Shown in pieces: positions 33,348 to 41,018 of a DNA stretch of 64,000 nucleotides. Below the pieces are notes generated by a model. The model was not told the origin of the DNA. It ran no database searches and saw only the letters and a program-made list of their open reading frames with translations. This DNA comes from CAVVAL01 sp963742725 (lineage in GTDB: Bacteria; Actinomycetota; Actinomycetes; Mycobacteriales; Cryptosporangiaceae): positions 2,294,001 through 2,358,000 of the forward strand of contig CAVUMX010000001.1 in the NCBI GenBank assembly GCA_963742725.1. The letters run 5' to 3'. Numbering within the stretch: position 1 is the first letter of the stretch; each line of letters begins with the position of its first letter. The translations under genes were made by a program, and so were the position numbers.

Positions 33348-33742
33348 ACGGCGTCGCCCAGGTCGCCGCGCTGGTCGGCGCGGTGGCCTACATCGCCGCG
33401 GCGCCCCTGGAGCTCTTCTTCTTCAACCGGCCTGCGGTGCAGAAGTTTCTGCACCTGGAGGCCGACAACCCGGCAGACGTGCGGATGTGGGCCTTCGTCG
33501 TCGGCTTCCGCAACCTGCTCGCCGGCACCGGCACGATCGCCGGACTCATCATCCTGCGCGCCGGCAACGAGACCGTCGGCGCGGCCGTCGTGCTGACGGC
33601 GTGCGGCTACATGCTGCTGGCCAGCCTCGCCATGGGCATCGCAGACGTGCTGGGGTACTGGAAGCCTCGCGGCGGCAGCGTGTTCGGAACGATCGGTTCG
33701 AGCCTTCCCCCGCTCGTTGCGCTGGTCGCCGCGACTGTGTAG
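33344..33742 (+). CDS. DUF1304-type small membrane protein
   Basis: Encodes 132 residues from GTG 33344 overlapping the VOC stop by four bases; the longer frame upstream is readthrough. Four hydrophobic segments are visible (VAQVAALVGAVAYIAAAPLE, NLLAGTGTIAGLIIL, AAVVLTACGYMLLASLAMG, LPPLVALVAATV). The pattern FFFNRPAVQKFL and FVVGFRNLLAG matches DUF1304 (YqjF-like) proteins. Function unknown. Coupled translation with the VOC protein suggests a shared role. Confidence 0.8.
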   Translation: MNGVAQVAALVGAVAYIAAAPLELFFFNRPAVQKFLHLEADNPADVRMWAFVVGFRNLLAGTGTIAGLIILRAGNETVGAAVVLTACGYMLLASLAMGIADVLGYWKPRGGSVFGTIGSSLPPLVALVAATV

Positions 33743-33783
33743 CGAGAGATTCGGCGTCTTCGCCGCCCTGAGGAGGCAGACCC

Positions 33784-34395
33784 ATGACGACCCAGGTTGA
33801 AGTGACGGCAACCACGGTCGGCGCCGACCGGCGCAGGGCCCTGGAACTGACCCTGCTCGGCGGGCTGTGCGGACTGGCGTGGGCCGCGGGCCTGCGCGGG
33901 TTCATGGCGCAGATCGTCCACGAGGATTCCAGCGTGAGCTGGTCCGGCACGTTCGGCTGGATCCTGCTTCCCGGAGTGGCGATCGGGCTGCTGCTCGGGT
34001 GGGCCGAGCACGTTCGTACGACGGGTGGCCGCCGCGGTTGGCGGTGGCTTGCCCTCTCACCCCTGCTCTTCGCGACGATCCTGTTCAGCAACCCGCTCGA
34101 CATGCTGCAGATCTTCGAGGACGGCCTCGGCGGCGGCGCGGTCGGCGTACCGCTGTTCGGCATGGCAGGCGGCTTCGCCCTCTCGGGCCGCGGCCCTCGC
34201 TCGGGCCGGCTCGTGTGCGGCGTGCTGGCCGCTGCGGTGGTGCCCATCTGGGCCCTGACCGTCGAATCCTTCGCGGGGCCGGACCTGGCCCTCGCGACAC
34301 CACGCGGGCTCTGGGTAGCCCTCTACTACTACTCGTTCATGGCGCTGCTCATGCTCGCCTGCGCCATCCCACACAAGGGGCTAGCCAAACGATGA
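33784..34395 (+). CDS. Membrane protein, unknown function
   Basis: Encodes 203 residues from an ATG preceded by GAGGAGGCAG-type sequence. Five or six hydrophobic helices can be seen (LTLLGGLCGLAWAAGLRGF, WILLPGVAIGLLLGWAE, LALSPLLFATILFS, GVPLFGMAGGFALS, LVCGVLAAAVVPIWALTV, FMALLMLACAIP). No family was recognised. It follows the DUF1304 gene after 41 bp on the same strand and may belong to the same transcript. Confidence 0.72.
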   Translation: MTTQVEVTATTVGADRRRALELTLLGGLCGLAWAAGLRGFMAQIVHEDSSVSWSGTFGWILLPGVAIGLLLGWAEHVRTTGGRRGWRWLALSPLLFATILFSNPLDMLQIFEDGLGGGAVGVPLFGMAGGFALSGRGPRSGRLVCGVLAAAVVPIWALTVESFAGPDLALATPRGLWVALYYYSFMALLMLACAIPHKGLAKR

Positions 34396-34605
34396 CCATG
34401 TACGTCGGGCAAGCCAGGACCGGCCGGCCCGGCATGGCGGCGCGTGTCACTCGACGGGCCACGACGGTCACATGTCAGGACGGGCGGCACGGGATGTCGC
34501 CGGCGCGGCAGTCGGGGCGGTTTCGATCGGTCAGAGCGCTCCTGGTCCGTAGTAGCCGCCGTACACTTCGTCGCGCGATCTGTGCATCCATGCAAGGATC
34601 GGCGC

Positions 34606-35085
34606 GTGCAGAGTCGACCCGCGCCGCCGATCGGGCTCCGGCGGATGCTGTTCCGGCTTCCGATCCACCTGTATCGTGCACGTCTCGGCTGGGTGTTCGG
34701 CAAGCGGATGGCTCTGGTGACCCACGTCGGCCGTAAGACCGGCCGGGTCCGGCAGGTGGTGATCGAGGTCGCCGGTCGCGATCGCGACTCAGGCGCATTG
34801 ACCGTCGCGTCCGGGTTCGGGCCGAACGCGGACTGGTACCGCAACCTGCTCGCCCACCCGGAGATAACCGTCCAGCTCGGTACCCGCTCGATGGCCGTAC
34901 TCGCGGTGCCGCTCTCCACAGAGGAAGGCGCCCGCGCGATGGTGGACTACGCCCATCGGCACCCGCGCTCGGCCCGCGGCCTGGCCCGGTTCATGGGCTT
35001 CACTGTCAGCGGCGGCGACGAGGACTATCGGTCGATCGGGCGAGAGATCCCGTTCGTCCGCCTCGAACCGCGCCACGGCGCGTAG
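34606..35085 (+). CDS. F420/deazaflavin-dependent nitroreductase (Ddn/DUF385) family protein
   Basis: Encodes 159 residues from GTG 34606 with AAGGA eight bases upstream. The split beta-barrel signature is clear: LVTHVGRKTGRVRQVVIEV and SGFGPNADWYRNLLAHPEI. This places it with Mycobacterium Ddn relatives that use F420H2 to reduce quinones or nitro compounds. The 210 bp before the start hold no gene. It converges with an SRPBCC gene 15 bp further on. The physiological substrate is unknown. Confidence 0.88.
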   Translation: MQSRPAPPIGLRRMLFRLPIHLYRARLGWVFGKRMALVTHVGRKTGRVRQVVIEVAGRDRDSGALTVASGFGPNADWYRNLLAHPEITVQLGTRSMAVLAVPLSTEEGARAMVDYAHRHPRSARGLARFMGFTVSGGDEDYRSIGREIPFVRLEPRHGA

Positions 35086-35100
35086 TTGGGCTTAGATTCC

Positions 35101-35541
35101 CTATGACGGGGTGCCAGAGAAGAACGGCTGCGGCGTACCCGTGGCGGCGTACCGCGCCAGTCGGTCCAGGATGAGCGCCCAGGTCTGGGCGGTGTGGCCG
35201 AGGTCGGCCTCGGCGTAGCCCTCGCCGAAGCCGTAGTGCCGGAACAGCACCGAGGTGCCGGTCTCGGCGCGGGTGGCCCCGCCCAGCTCCCACTCCCACG
35301 TCGATCCCTTCCAGTACGGGAAGCCCGAGGTGACATGCATCCGGACGAGCTTTGCGGGTTCGCCGCTCACGTCGACCTCGAGGTCGACCGGTGCCTGGGC
35401 GAAGCCGAACCGGGCGCGGTCGGCGGAGACGTCGCAGTCGATGGTCCAGAAGGCCCGCTGCCCCTCGGTGGTGGCCAGGATCTCGTAGACGCGGGCGGGG
35501 TCGGCGTCGACATCGACCGCGAGGGTGATGGAACGGTTCAT
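35101..35541 (-). CDS. SRPBCC-family protein
   Basis: A 146-residue START/Bet v1-like fold protein: ITLAVDVDADPARVYEILAT at the start, a central beta sheet (KGSTWEWELGG, GTSVLFRHYGFGEGY) and a long C-terminal helix (WALILDRLARYAATG). Such proteins bind hydrophobic ligands. It is divergent from the ArsR gene across a 71-bp gap with a palindrome, so it is probably controlled by that repressor. Confidence 0.85.
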   Translation of the reverse strand: MNRSITLAVDVDADPARVYEILATTEGQRAFWTIDCDVSADRARFGFAQAPVDLEVDVSGEPAKLVRMHVTSGFPYWKGSTWEWELGGATRAETGTSVLFRHYGFGEGYAEADLGHTAQTWALILDRLARYAATGTPQPFFSGTPS

Positions 35542-35571
35542 GGTGTCCTCCGTCAGCTGTGTGAGATACTC

Positions 35572-35591
35572 ATTTTAGATCAATCTTAAAT
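35572..35591. promoter_or_regulatory. ArsR operator in a divergent promoter
   Basis: ATTTTAGAT (35572-35580) and ATCTTAAAT (35583-35591) form an inverted repeat with one mismatch and a CA spacer, in a very AT-rich island. It lies between the divergent SRPBCC and arsR genes, 22 bp ahead of the arsR start. ArsR-family sites are typically of this kind, so autoregulation is likely. Confidence 0.65.
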
Positions 35592-35612
35592 AAGAGCAAT
35601 GGTGGAGGCCGA

Positions 35613-35924
35613 GTGGAACCGTTGCAGGTCATCGCTGCTCCGCGCCGGCTGCGCATCCTCGAACTCGTGTGGGATCGCGAGCTCGCGGCCGGCGAGATCG
35701 CGGCCCAGTTCGACGTGTCCTGGTCCGCCGTGAGTCAGCACCTCACGGTGTTGAAGACTGCCGGGTTCATCATCGAGCGGCGCGAGGGCAAGAGCCGCCT
35801 CTACCGCGCCGACAAGGAAGCACTCGGGTCGCTCCGCTCGGTCGTCGAGGACCAGTGGCAGCGTGGCCTGAGTCGTCTCAAGGTTCTGGCCGAGACCGAA
35901 CAGCGAGTAAAGGACCGTTCGTGA
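35613..35924 (+). CDS. ArsR-family repressor
   Basis: A 103-residue winged-helix regulator from GTG 35613. HTH: AAGEIAAQFDVSWSAVSQHL; wing: KTAGFIIERREGKSRLYR. No cysteine pair for metal sensing is present, so it is of the non-metal group usually partnered with SRPBCC proteins. Its stop overlaps the start of the downstream SRPBCC gene (GTGA), a standard two-gene module in actinobacteria and proteobacteria. The ligand is unknown. Confidence 0.92.
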   Translation: MEPLQVIAAPRRLRILELVWDRELAAGEIAAQFDVSWSAVSQHLTVLKTAGFIIERREGKSRLYRADKEALGSLRSVVEDQWQRGLSRLKVLAETEQRVKDRS

Positions 35925-36364
35925 CAGACCCTGGCGTGGTCGAGGTGAGCGTGCACATCGCCGCCTCGCCCGAAACCGTCTTCCCCTACTTCACTGACCC
36001 CGGCCGCTATGTGCAGTGGATGGGCGAGCACGCGACGCTGGAGCCGGTGCCCGGCGGGCGCTACCGCGTCGTGATGCGCGACGGCGTCGAGGTAGTCGGC
36101 GAGTTCGTCGAGGTAGAGCCACCGCGCCGGCTGGTGTTCACCTGGGGATGGGCTCATGACCTCGCAGTGGCGCCCGGGTCCACGCGGGTCGTGGTGTCGC
36201 TCGACGCGGAAGACGGCGGTACCCGCGTCGTCCTGCGGCACTACGACCTGCCCACCGACGAGCAGCGTGCGCACCACCGCGACGGCTGGGACATGTACCT
36301 GCACCGCCTCGGCGTCGTCGCTGAGGGCGGCGATCCCGGCCCGGATCCCAACGCGAGCCGGTAG
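35921..36364 (+). CDS. SRPBCC/AHSA1-family protein, coupled to ArsR
   Basis: Encodes 147 residues from GTG 35921 inside the arsR stop. The AHSA1-like fold is shown by VHIAASPETVFPYFTDPGRY, then MGEHATLEPVPGGRYRV and EVEPPRRLVFTWGW; the C-terminus has HHRDGWDMYLHRL. These proteins bind hydrophobic compounds or act on them by unknown means. Together with the divergent SRPBCC it gives two homologous ligand binders around one repressor. Confidence 0.88.
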   Translation: MTDPGVVEVSVHIAASPETVFPYFTDPGRYVQWMGEHATLEPVPGGRYRVVMRDGVEVVGEFVEVEPPRRLVFTWGWAHDLAVAPGSTRVVVSLDAEDGGTRVVLRHYDLPTDEQRAHHRDGWDMYLHRLGVVAEGGDPGPDPNASR

Positions 36365-36439
36365 CCCGGCGTTACGGTTGCGTCCGAAACATTCCTCTAG
36401 ATGGTGGCGGCCACTTGTCACTTCTGTCTTTGATGGACC

Positions 36440-36675
36440 TGCACGGCGTCGGACCCTCTGGCAGCCGCAACGCATAGATGAACTCGCTCGCGGTCAGCAC
36501 AAAGGCGAACACGACCACCGCGACGATGCCGGGGAACGCGAGCGGCACGACGGTGCGGACGAACGCGCCAAGCCGGCTGTACCCGTCGACCAGCGCCTGC
36601 TCCTCGATGTCGCGCGGGATCCCCTTGAGGAACCCCATCGGCAGCCACACCGACACCGGAATCGTGAGGCGACTT
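36440..36675 (-). pseudogene. Sugar ABC-transporter permease fragment
   Basis: The minus-strand frame reads TIPVSVWLPMGFLKGIPRD, IEEQALVDGYSRLGAFV and LAFPGIVAVVVFAFVLTASE. This is the EAA loop and following helix of a MalG-type carbohydrate permease. Nothing upstream or downstream continues the protein: it starts next to the sigma factor stop and ends in unrelated sequence near 36440. Only about 75 of some 280 residues survive. It indicates a lost sugar-transport operon. Confidence 0.85.
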
Positions 36676-37655
36676 CACTGGCTTCTCAGCGGACGAGCAG
36701 TCGCGTCCGTACTCCACGTACTACCTGGGCTGAGCAGCCGAGAACCTAGAGCCTGCTTCACCTCGCGGGCGAGGGCCCAGCCGTCCGCCACAGGACCCAC
36801 GTGCCCGAGTTTGTCGGGATTGACCACCGAGCGGATCGTCTGGACCCGCCCGTCGAGCACGTCGAGCGTCAGCGTGCCGGCCACCTTGCCGTCCCGATCG
36901 CGGAGGATCGCACCCGGCTGGCCGTTCACCTTGCACGGCTCCACTCGGGCGTCGACGCGGGCGAGCAGCGGCAGGACCGACGCGAGCACGCGCGCCACGT
37001 TGTCGGCACCGCTCACGCCCCTGGCGAGCGCAGGCGCCTTGCCTCCCCCGTCCCCGACCATCTGGACGTCGGCGGCGAGCAACTCCCTCAGTCCGTCGAT
37101 GTCGCCATCCCGGACCGCGTCGAAGAACCGCGCCGCCAGCTCGTCGCGTTCCCGGCGGTCGGCCTCGAACCGGGGTCGCCCGACGTCCATGTGGCGCCGC
37201 GCCCGGACCGCGAGCTGGCGGCACGCCGCCTCCGACCGCCCGACGGCAGCCGCGACCTCGGGAAAGCCGAACCCGAACACCTCCCGCAGGACGAAGACGG
37301 CCCGTTCGAGCGGGGACAGCCGCTCGAGCAGCAGCAGGGCCGCCATCGACACCGAGTCCGCCAGCTCCGCCGACCGCGCCGGATCCTCGTAGGGGTCGGT
37401 GAGCAACGGCTCGGGGAACCACTGCCCGACGTACGTCTCCCGCCGGACGCGCGCCGAGCGCAGCACGTCGATCGAGACCCGCGTGACCACGGCCGAGAGA
37501 AAGGCCTTGGTCGACGTGGGCACCGTCGCGGAGGACTCGTAGCGCAGCCAGGTCTCCTGGACCGCGTCCTCTGCCTCGGCCACGCTGCCGAGGATCCGGT
37601 AGGCGATCGCGAACATGAGCGGCCGCAGCTCCTCGAACTCTTCGCTCCGGGTCAT
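36675..37655 (-). CDS. ECF RNA polymerase sigma factor, SigJ-like with SnoaL-type tail
   Basis: Encodes 326 residues from ATG 37655 overlapping the epimerase stop (ATGA). Sigma region 2: FAIAYRILGSVAEAEDAVQE. Region 4: LSPLERAVFVLREVFGFGF with AAAVGRSEAACRQLAVRARR. Residues 180-300 are a SnoaL-like domain as in the ECF41/SigJ group, known to modulate sigma activity. The last ~22 residues (LLSPGSTWSTDATARP) do not look like family sequence and run into the permease fragment, so a rearrangement probably replaced the native end. Still likely functional. Confidence 0.88.
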   Translation of the reverse strand: MTRSEEFEELRPLMFAIAYRILGSVAEAEDAVQETWLRYESSATVPTSTKAFLSAVVTRVSIDVLRSARVRRETYVGQWFPEPLLTDPYEDPARSAELADSVSMAALLLLERLSPLERAVFVLREVFGFGFPEVAAAVGRSEAACRQLAVRARRHMDVGRPRFEADRRERDELAARFFDAVRDGDIDGLRELLAADVQMVGDGGGKAPALARGVSGADNVARVLASVLPLLARVDARVEPCKVNGQPGAILRDRDGKVAGTLTLDVLDGRVQTIRSVVNPDKLGHVGPVADGWALAREVKQALGSRLLSPGSTWSTDATARPLRSQ

Positions 37656-38566
37656 GCGACCTCTTCCTTGAAACCCTGCCGCCACGACGGATAGCGCAGC
37701 TCCCAGCCGAGCTCCCGCTTGGCCTTGGCGTTGGAGAATCCACGCCCCTGGGTCATCATCCCCACGGCCATCTCGCCGGCCAGCAGCCGGGCCAGCCACG
37801 CGGGAACCCGTCGCGGCGGCTTGGCCCCGATGCACTCCGCGAGATAGGGCAGCCACACGCTGACCGGTGCCGGCTCGTCGTCGACGATGTTGAACACGCC
37901 CTTCGCCTTCTGCTCCACCGCTAGGACGGTCGCGCTCGCCGCGTCGTCGATATGGACCCACGAGACGTAGCCGGTGCCACTCCCGATGATCGGGAGCAGC
38001 CGCTTCCGCACGAGATGGATCTGCTCGTCGTGGGCGCCCGGCCCGTAGAACCCGCCGTAGCGCAGGACGGCGCCGCCGGCCCTGACCACCACGTCCTCAA
38101 GGTGGTTGATCGCCTTCGTCCCCTCGATGACCTCCAGCGGGTCCTCCTCGGTCTTGACCCATCCGCCCTCGCGGATTCCGTTCATGCTGGCGTGGCTCTG
38201 CGCGACGACGTGGGAGACCCCGGTCGCCTCGGCCGCGGCCAGCAGGTGGTCGATCCCCTCGTTGCGGAGCCGGTTGGTGGACGCGAAGAAGCGGTCAGGC
38301 TTTCTCGGATTGGGCTTGCCGGAGTGCGCCATGGACAGGGCCGTCATCTGATTCACGATCGCGTCCGGCCGGGCCGCGGCCACGGCCTCACCGACCGCCG
38401 CCGCATCCAGCCCGTCCATCACAACGCCCTCGGCGCCCAACTGCTCCAGCAGCCCCAGCTTGCCCGCGCTCGTCGTCGTCGCGGTCACCTGGTGCCCACG
38501 GGCCACCAGTTGCGGCACCAGACGGCGCCCCATCACCCCGGTCCCGCCTGCAATGAACACTCGCAT
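37652..38566 (-). CDS. NAD-dependent epimerase/dehydratase family protein
   Basis: A 304-residue extended SDR from ATG 38566. The Rossmann motif is MRVFIAGGTGVMGRRLVPQL; TNRLRNEGIDHLL, RYGGFYGPGAH and YVSWVHIDDAA follow. The usual YxxxK is not obvious near residue 140 (AQSHASMNG instead), as in many atypical SDRs. The gene is translationally coupled to the sigma factor. In ECF41 loci the gene next to the sigma factor is often an oxidoreductase or epimerase and the presumed target, which fits here. Confidence 0.88.
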   Translation of the reverse strand: MRVFIAGGTGVMGRRLVPQLVARGHQVTATTTSAGKLGLLEQLGAEGVVMDGLDAAAVGEAVAAARPDAIVNQMTALSMAHSGKPNPRKPDRFFASTNRLRNEGIDHLLAAAEATGVSHVVAQSHASMNGIREGGWVKTEEDPLEVIEGTKAINHLEDVVVRAGGAVLRYGGFYGPGAHDEQIHLVRKRLLPIIGSGTGYVSWVHIDDAASATVLAVEQKAKGVFNIVDDEPAPVSVWLPYLAECIGAKPPRRVPAWLARLLAGEMAVGMMTQGRGFSNAKAKRELGWELRYPSWRQGFKEEVA

Positions 38567-38750
38567 CACGCCACGCTCCTCATCCGGTACTGCCCTCGTC
38601 ACCGAGACGAGACAGCCCGCCGGCCTGTGACATGGGCGGTTTGGTGCTTCCGTGTCGCGGCCGGGCCGTCATACCGTGGCGACGGAGCGCTCGAATCCCT
38701 GCCGTCGACTGGCGCCGGCCGTCGAGCCCGGAGATCGGTGGGGCTGAACG

Positions 38751-39305
38751 ATGCGCGTCAAGCCGCTGGGCTGGGTGTTCTTTGCCGCGTTCTTCGCGGG
38801 CGGGGTGTGGTTCGCGGTAACCATGCCGGAGATCTGGATCGGCCAGATCTGGATCGCCTCGTCGCTGGTGATGATCGCCGGCCTTTGGCTGCTCGGCCGC
38901 TCGACCGCCAAGACGGAGAAGCTCCGCAAGGAAGGCATCCGCGGTACGGCGTCCATCCTGTCGGCGACGGAGACCGGCACGCGGATCAACGGCCAGCCCG
39001 TCGTGAAACTTCAGCTGCGCATCTCCGCCCCCGGCGTGACCCCGTTCGACGCGGAGAAGAAGCAGGTCGTGCCGCTGATCGCGCTGGGGAGGCTCACGAG
39101 CGGCTCCCCGGTCACCGTCTACGTGGACCGCGCCGACCACTCCCGGTACGCGCTGGACTGGAGCGGCGAACCGGCCGCCGCCGGCCCTGCCGAGGCCCCC
39201 GATCCGTATGCGCGGATCGAGAAGATCACCGAACTCAAGGCGGCCGGTCTCATCACCGACGCCGAGTACGACGAGCAGAAGGCACGGATCCTCCGCGAGA
39301 TCTAG
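38751..39305 (+). CDS. Membrane protein with C-terminal SHOCT domain
   Basis: Encodes 184 residues. Two transmembrane helices open the protein (WVFFAAFFAGGVWFAVTM and IWIASSLVMIAGLWLLG). A beta-rich cytoplasmic domain follows (GTASILSATETGTRINGQPV). The end is a SHOCT motif: EKITELKAAGLITDAEYDEQ. SHOCT domains are short oligomerisation helices. The role is unknown. The 184 bp before it, divergent from the epimerase, hold no recognised gene. Confidence 0.82.
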   Translation: MRVKPLGWVFFAAFFAGGVWFAVTMPEIWIGQIWIASSLVMIAGLWLLGRSTAKTEKLRKEGIRGTASILSATETGTRINGQPVVKLQLRISAPGVTPFDAEKKQVVPLIALGRLTSGSPVTVYVDRADHSRYALDWSGEPAAAGPAEAPDPYARIEKITELKAAGLITDAEYDEQKARILREI

Positions 39306-39307
39306 AG

Positions 39308-39556
39308 ATCCTCCGCAGCGACGAGGTCACGGTGGAGGTCTGCGACGACGGCCGGCACGCGACGGCCCGGCCACGGACCGGCGGGCACGGGCTGGTGGGC
39401 ATGCGCGAACGTGTGGCGCTGCACGGAGGAGATCTGGCCGCCGGCCCGCGCCCCGACGGCGGCGTCGGCCGGATCCTGACCAGGCTCGAAATCCGGGACC
39501 GAGTCCAGGCGGTTGTACTGGCGTATGAGGCCGGCCTGGTTAAGGTCGATCCGTGA
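39308..39556 (+). pseudogene. Histidine-kinase/response-regulator fusion scar
   Basis: No start codon is plausible; the frame opens right after the SHOCT gene. First comes the end of a NarL-partner kinase ATPase domain: VEVCDDGRHATARPRTG, then GHGLVGMRERVALHGGDLAA. At about 39466 it switches to the end of a LuxR-type response regulator: VGRILTRLEIRDRVQAVVLA and YEAGLV. The reading frame is kept across the junction. A deletion between adjacent kinase and regulator genes explains this. Its stop overlaps the next GTG. Confidence 0.85.
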
Positions 39557-40332
39557 CACATGACGTGTGGGCGGTGGGTGAGGCGTACGAGGCGTACGTG
39601 GGCAGGTGGAGTCGCCTCGTCGCGGACGAGTTCCTGCGGTGGCTGGACGTTCCCGCCGGTCGGCGATGGCTGGACGTCGGCTGCGGCACGGGCGCGTTGG
39701 CCGCGATGGTGCTGGCGACGCAGGATCCCGCCGAGGTCGTCGGCGTCGACCCGTCGGAGGGGTTCCTGGCCAACGCCCACGCCACGGTCGACGATCCGCG
39801 AGCCACCTTCAGCGTCGGCGACGCGCGATCGCTTCCGGCGGCTGACCAGGGTTTCGACGCCGTGGTCAGCGCGTTGACGGTGAACTTCGTCCCCGAGCCG
39901 GCACGGGCCGCGGCCGAGTTCGCCCGGGTGTCGCGTGGTGTCGCCGCCGCGTACGTCTGGGACTACGCCGAAGGCATGGCGATGATGCGGCACTTCTGGG
40001 ACGCGGCCGCGGCGCTCGATCCGGTCGCGTCCGACCTGGACGAGGGCCGCCGCTTCCCGCTCTGCCAGCCGGACGCCCTGCACGCTCTGTGGACGGACGC
40101 TGGCCTCGAAGACGTGACGGTCCGGGCGATCGAGATCCCCATGGTGTTCGCCGACTTCGACGACTACTGGAACCCGTTCCTCGGCGGCCAGGGTCCGGCG
40201 CCCGGCTACGTCATGTCGCTCAGCGACGAGCGCCGCAACGCCCTGCGTGATCTCCTGCACGATCGGCTGCCCATCGCCCCGGACGGGACGATCCCCCTGA
40301 TCGCCAAAGCCTGGGCCGTGCGCGGCCGGTAG
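39553..40332 (+). CDS. Class I SAM-dependent methyltransferase
   Basis: Encodes 259 residues from GTG 39553. SAM-binding motif I is WLDVGCGTGALAAMVLA at about residues 39-55, and an acidic residue for ribose follows in VVGVDPSEGF. FSVGDARSLPAADQGFDAVV covers motifs II-III. The C-terminal half has WDYAEGMAMMRHFWDAAAAL, typical of UbiE/methyltransferase-11 relatives. The substrate is unknown. It begins inside the stop of the kinase/regulator scar. Confidence 0.88.
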   Translation: MTHDVWAVGEAYEAYVGRWSRLVADEFLRWLDVPAGRRWLDVGCGTGALAAMVLATQDPAEVVGVDPSEGFLANAHATVDDPRATFSVGDARSLPAADQGFDAVVSALTVNFVPEPARAAAEFARVSRGVAAAYVWDYAEGMAMMRHFWDAAAALDPVASDLDEGRRFPLCQPDALHALWTDAGLEDVTVRAIEIPMVFADFDDYWNPFLGGQGPAPGYVMSLSDERRNALRDLLHDRLPIAPDGTIPLIAKAWAVRGR

Positions 40333-40363
40333 CTTGCCCCCGCTCCTTACCTTGGAGTGCGTG

Positions 40364-40774
40364 ATGCTTGGGGCAGAGTGGGCTCGAGCGCTGGCCGAAC
40401 GGCATGTGGCCACGGCGCTGCCACGTCGCTGGGCGCACATCCAGAGCGTCGCGGCGCAGGCCGAGTCCGCCGCGGCCTCCGTGGGGGACGACGCCGAGCT
40501 GCTGGTCAGGGCCGCCTGGCTGCACGACATCGGCTACGCGCCCGACCTGGTCGACACCGGGTTCCATCCGCTGGACGGTGCCCGCTACCTGCGGTCCTTC
40601 GGTGCGGACGACCGCCTCGCCAGCCTCGTCGCCCATCACTCCTGCGCGCTGGTCGAGGCTGAGATGCGTGGCTTCGCCGACCAGCTCCTGAGCGAGTTCG
40701 AGCGTGAGGAATCGCCCGTCGCGGACGCGCTGGTCGCGGCGGTGCGCCGGACCGAGGTCCGCCGAGCGGTCTAG
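40364..40774 (+). CDS. HD-domain protein with apparent internal deletion
   Basis: Encodes 136 residues from ATG 40364, which sits six bases after GGAG; GTG 40361 is too close. The HD metal site is intact: RRWAHIQSV, WLHDIGYAPDL and LVAHHSCALVEAE. Relatives known to me continue after SPVADAL with roughly 45 more residues (a DMTTxPDG region) before the end. Here SPVADAL joins directly to VAAVRRTEVRRAV, so an in-frame deletion is likely. Activity (phosphohydrolase) is uncertain. Confidence 0.75.
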   Translation: MLGAEWARALAERHVATALPRRWAHIQSVAAQAESAAASVGDDAELLVRAAWLHDIGYAPDLVDTGFHPLDGARYLRSFGADDRLASLVAHHSCALVEAEMRGFADQLLSEFEREESPVADALVAAVRRTEVRRAV

Positions 40775-40810
40775 CCAGAGGCCGCCAGCGGTCTAGGTGC
40801 TGCCATCTTC

Positions 40811-40881
40811 GAAATCCCTTGATTTCAGGGCCGAAATATCCGGAATCCAACCTTGTGCGATGAGCGCACCTTATAAATAAT
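40811..40881 (+). promoter_or_regulatory. Promoter region of the streptogrisin gene
   Basis: TTGTGC (40853-40858) is followed after 17 bp by AATAAT (40876-40881) inside the AT-rich TTATAAATAATT. Upstream, GAAATC (40811-40816) and GATTTC (40821-40826) form an inverted repeat. This would give a leader of about 130 bases. The strong AT contrast with the flanks supports a real promoter; the operator is inferred. Confidence 0.5.
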
Positions 40882-41018
40882 TGGGCGGCTTGACGCCGGT
40901 TCCGCGCCCGTTCCGGACATGTCGAGACTACGAAGGATGCCCGGATCCCGCGGGGCCGATGTCAGCACCCCTGGACACGCCAACCAGGGCGTGTCCGCAG
41001 GCCCTATCGGAGGTACTT

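Noticed and set aside
34396..34605. Small reading frames between the membrane protein and the nitroreductase
   Set aside because: Codon pattern is poor, no ribosome sites, and no family resemblance.
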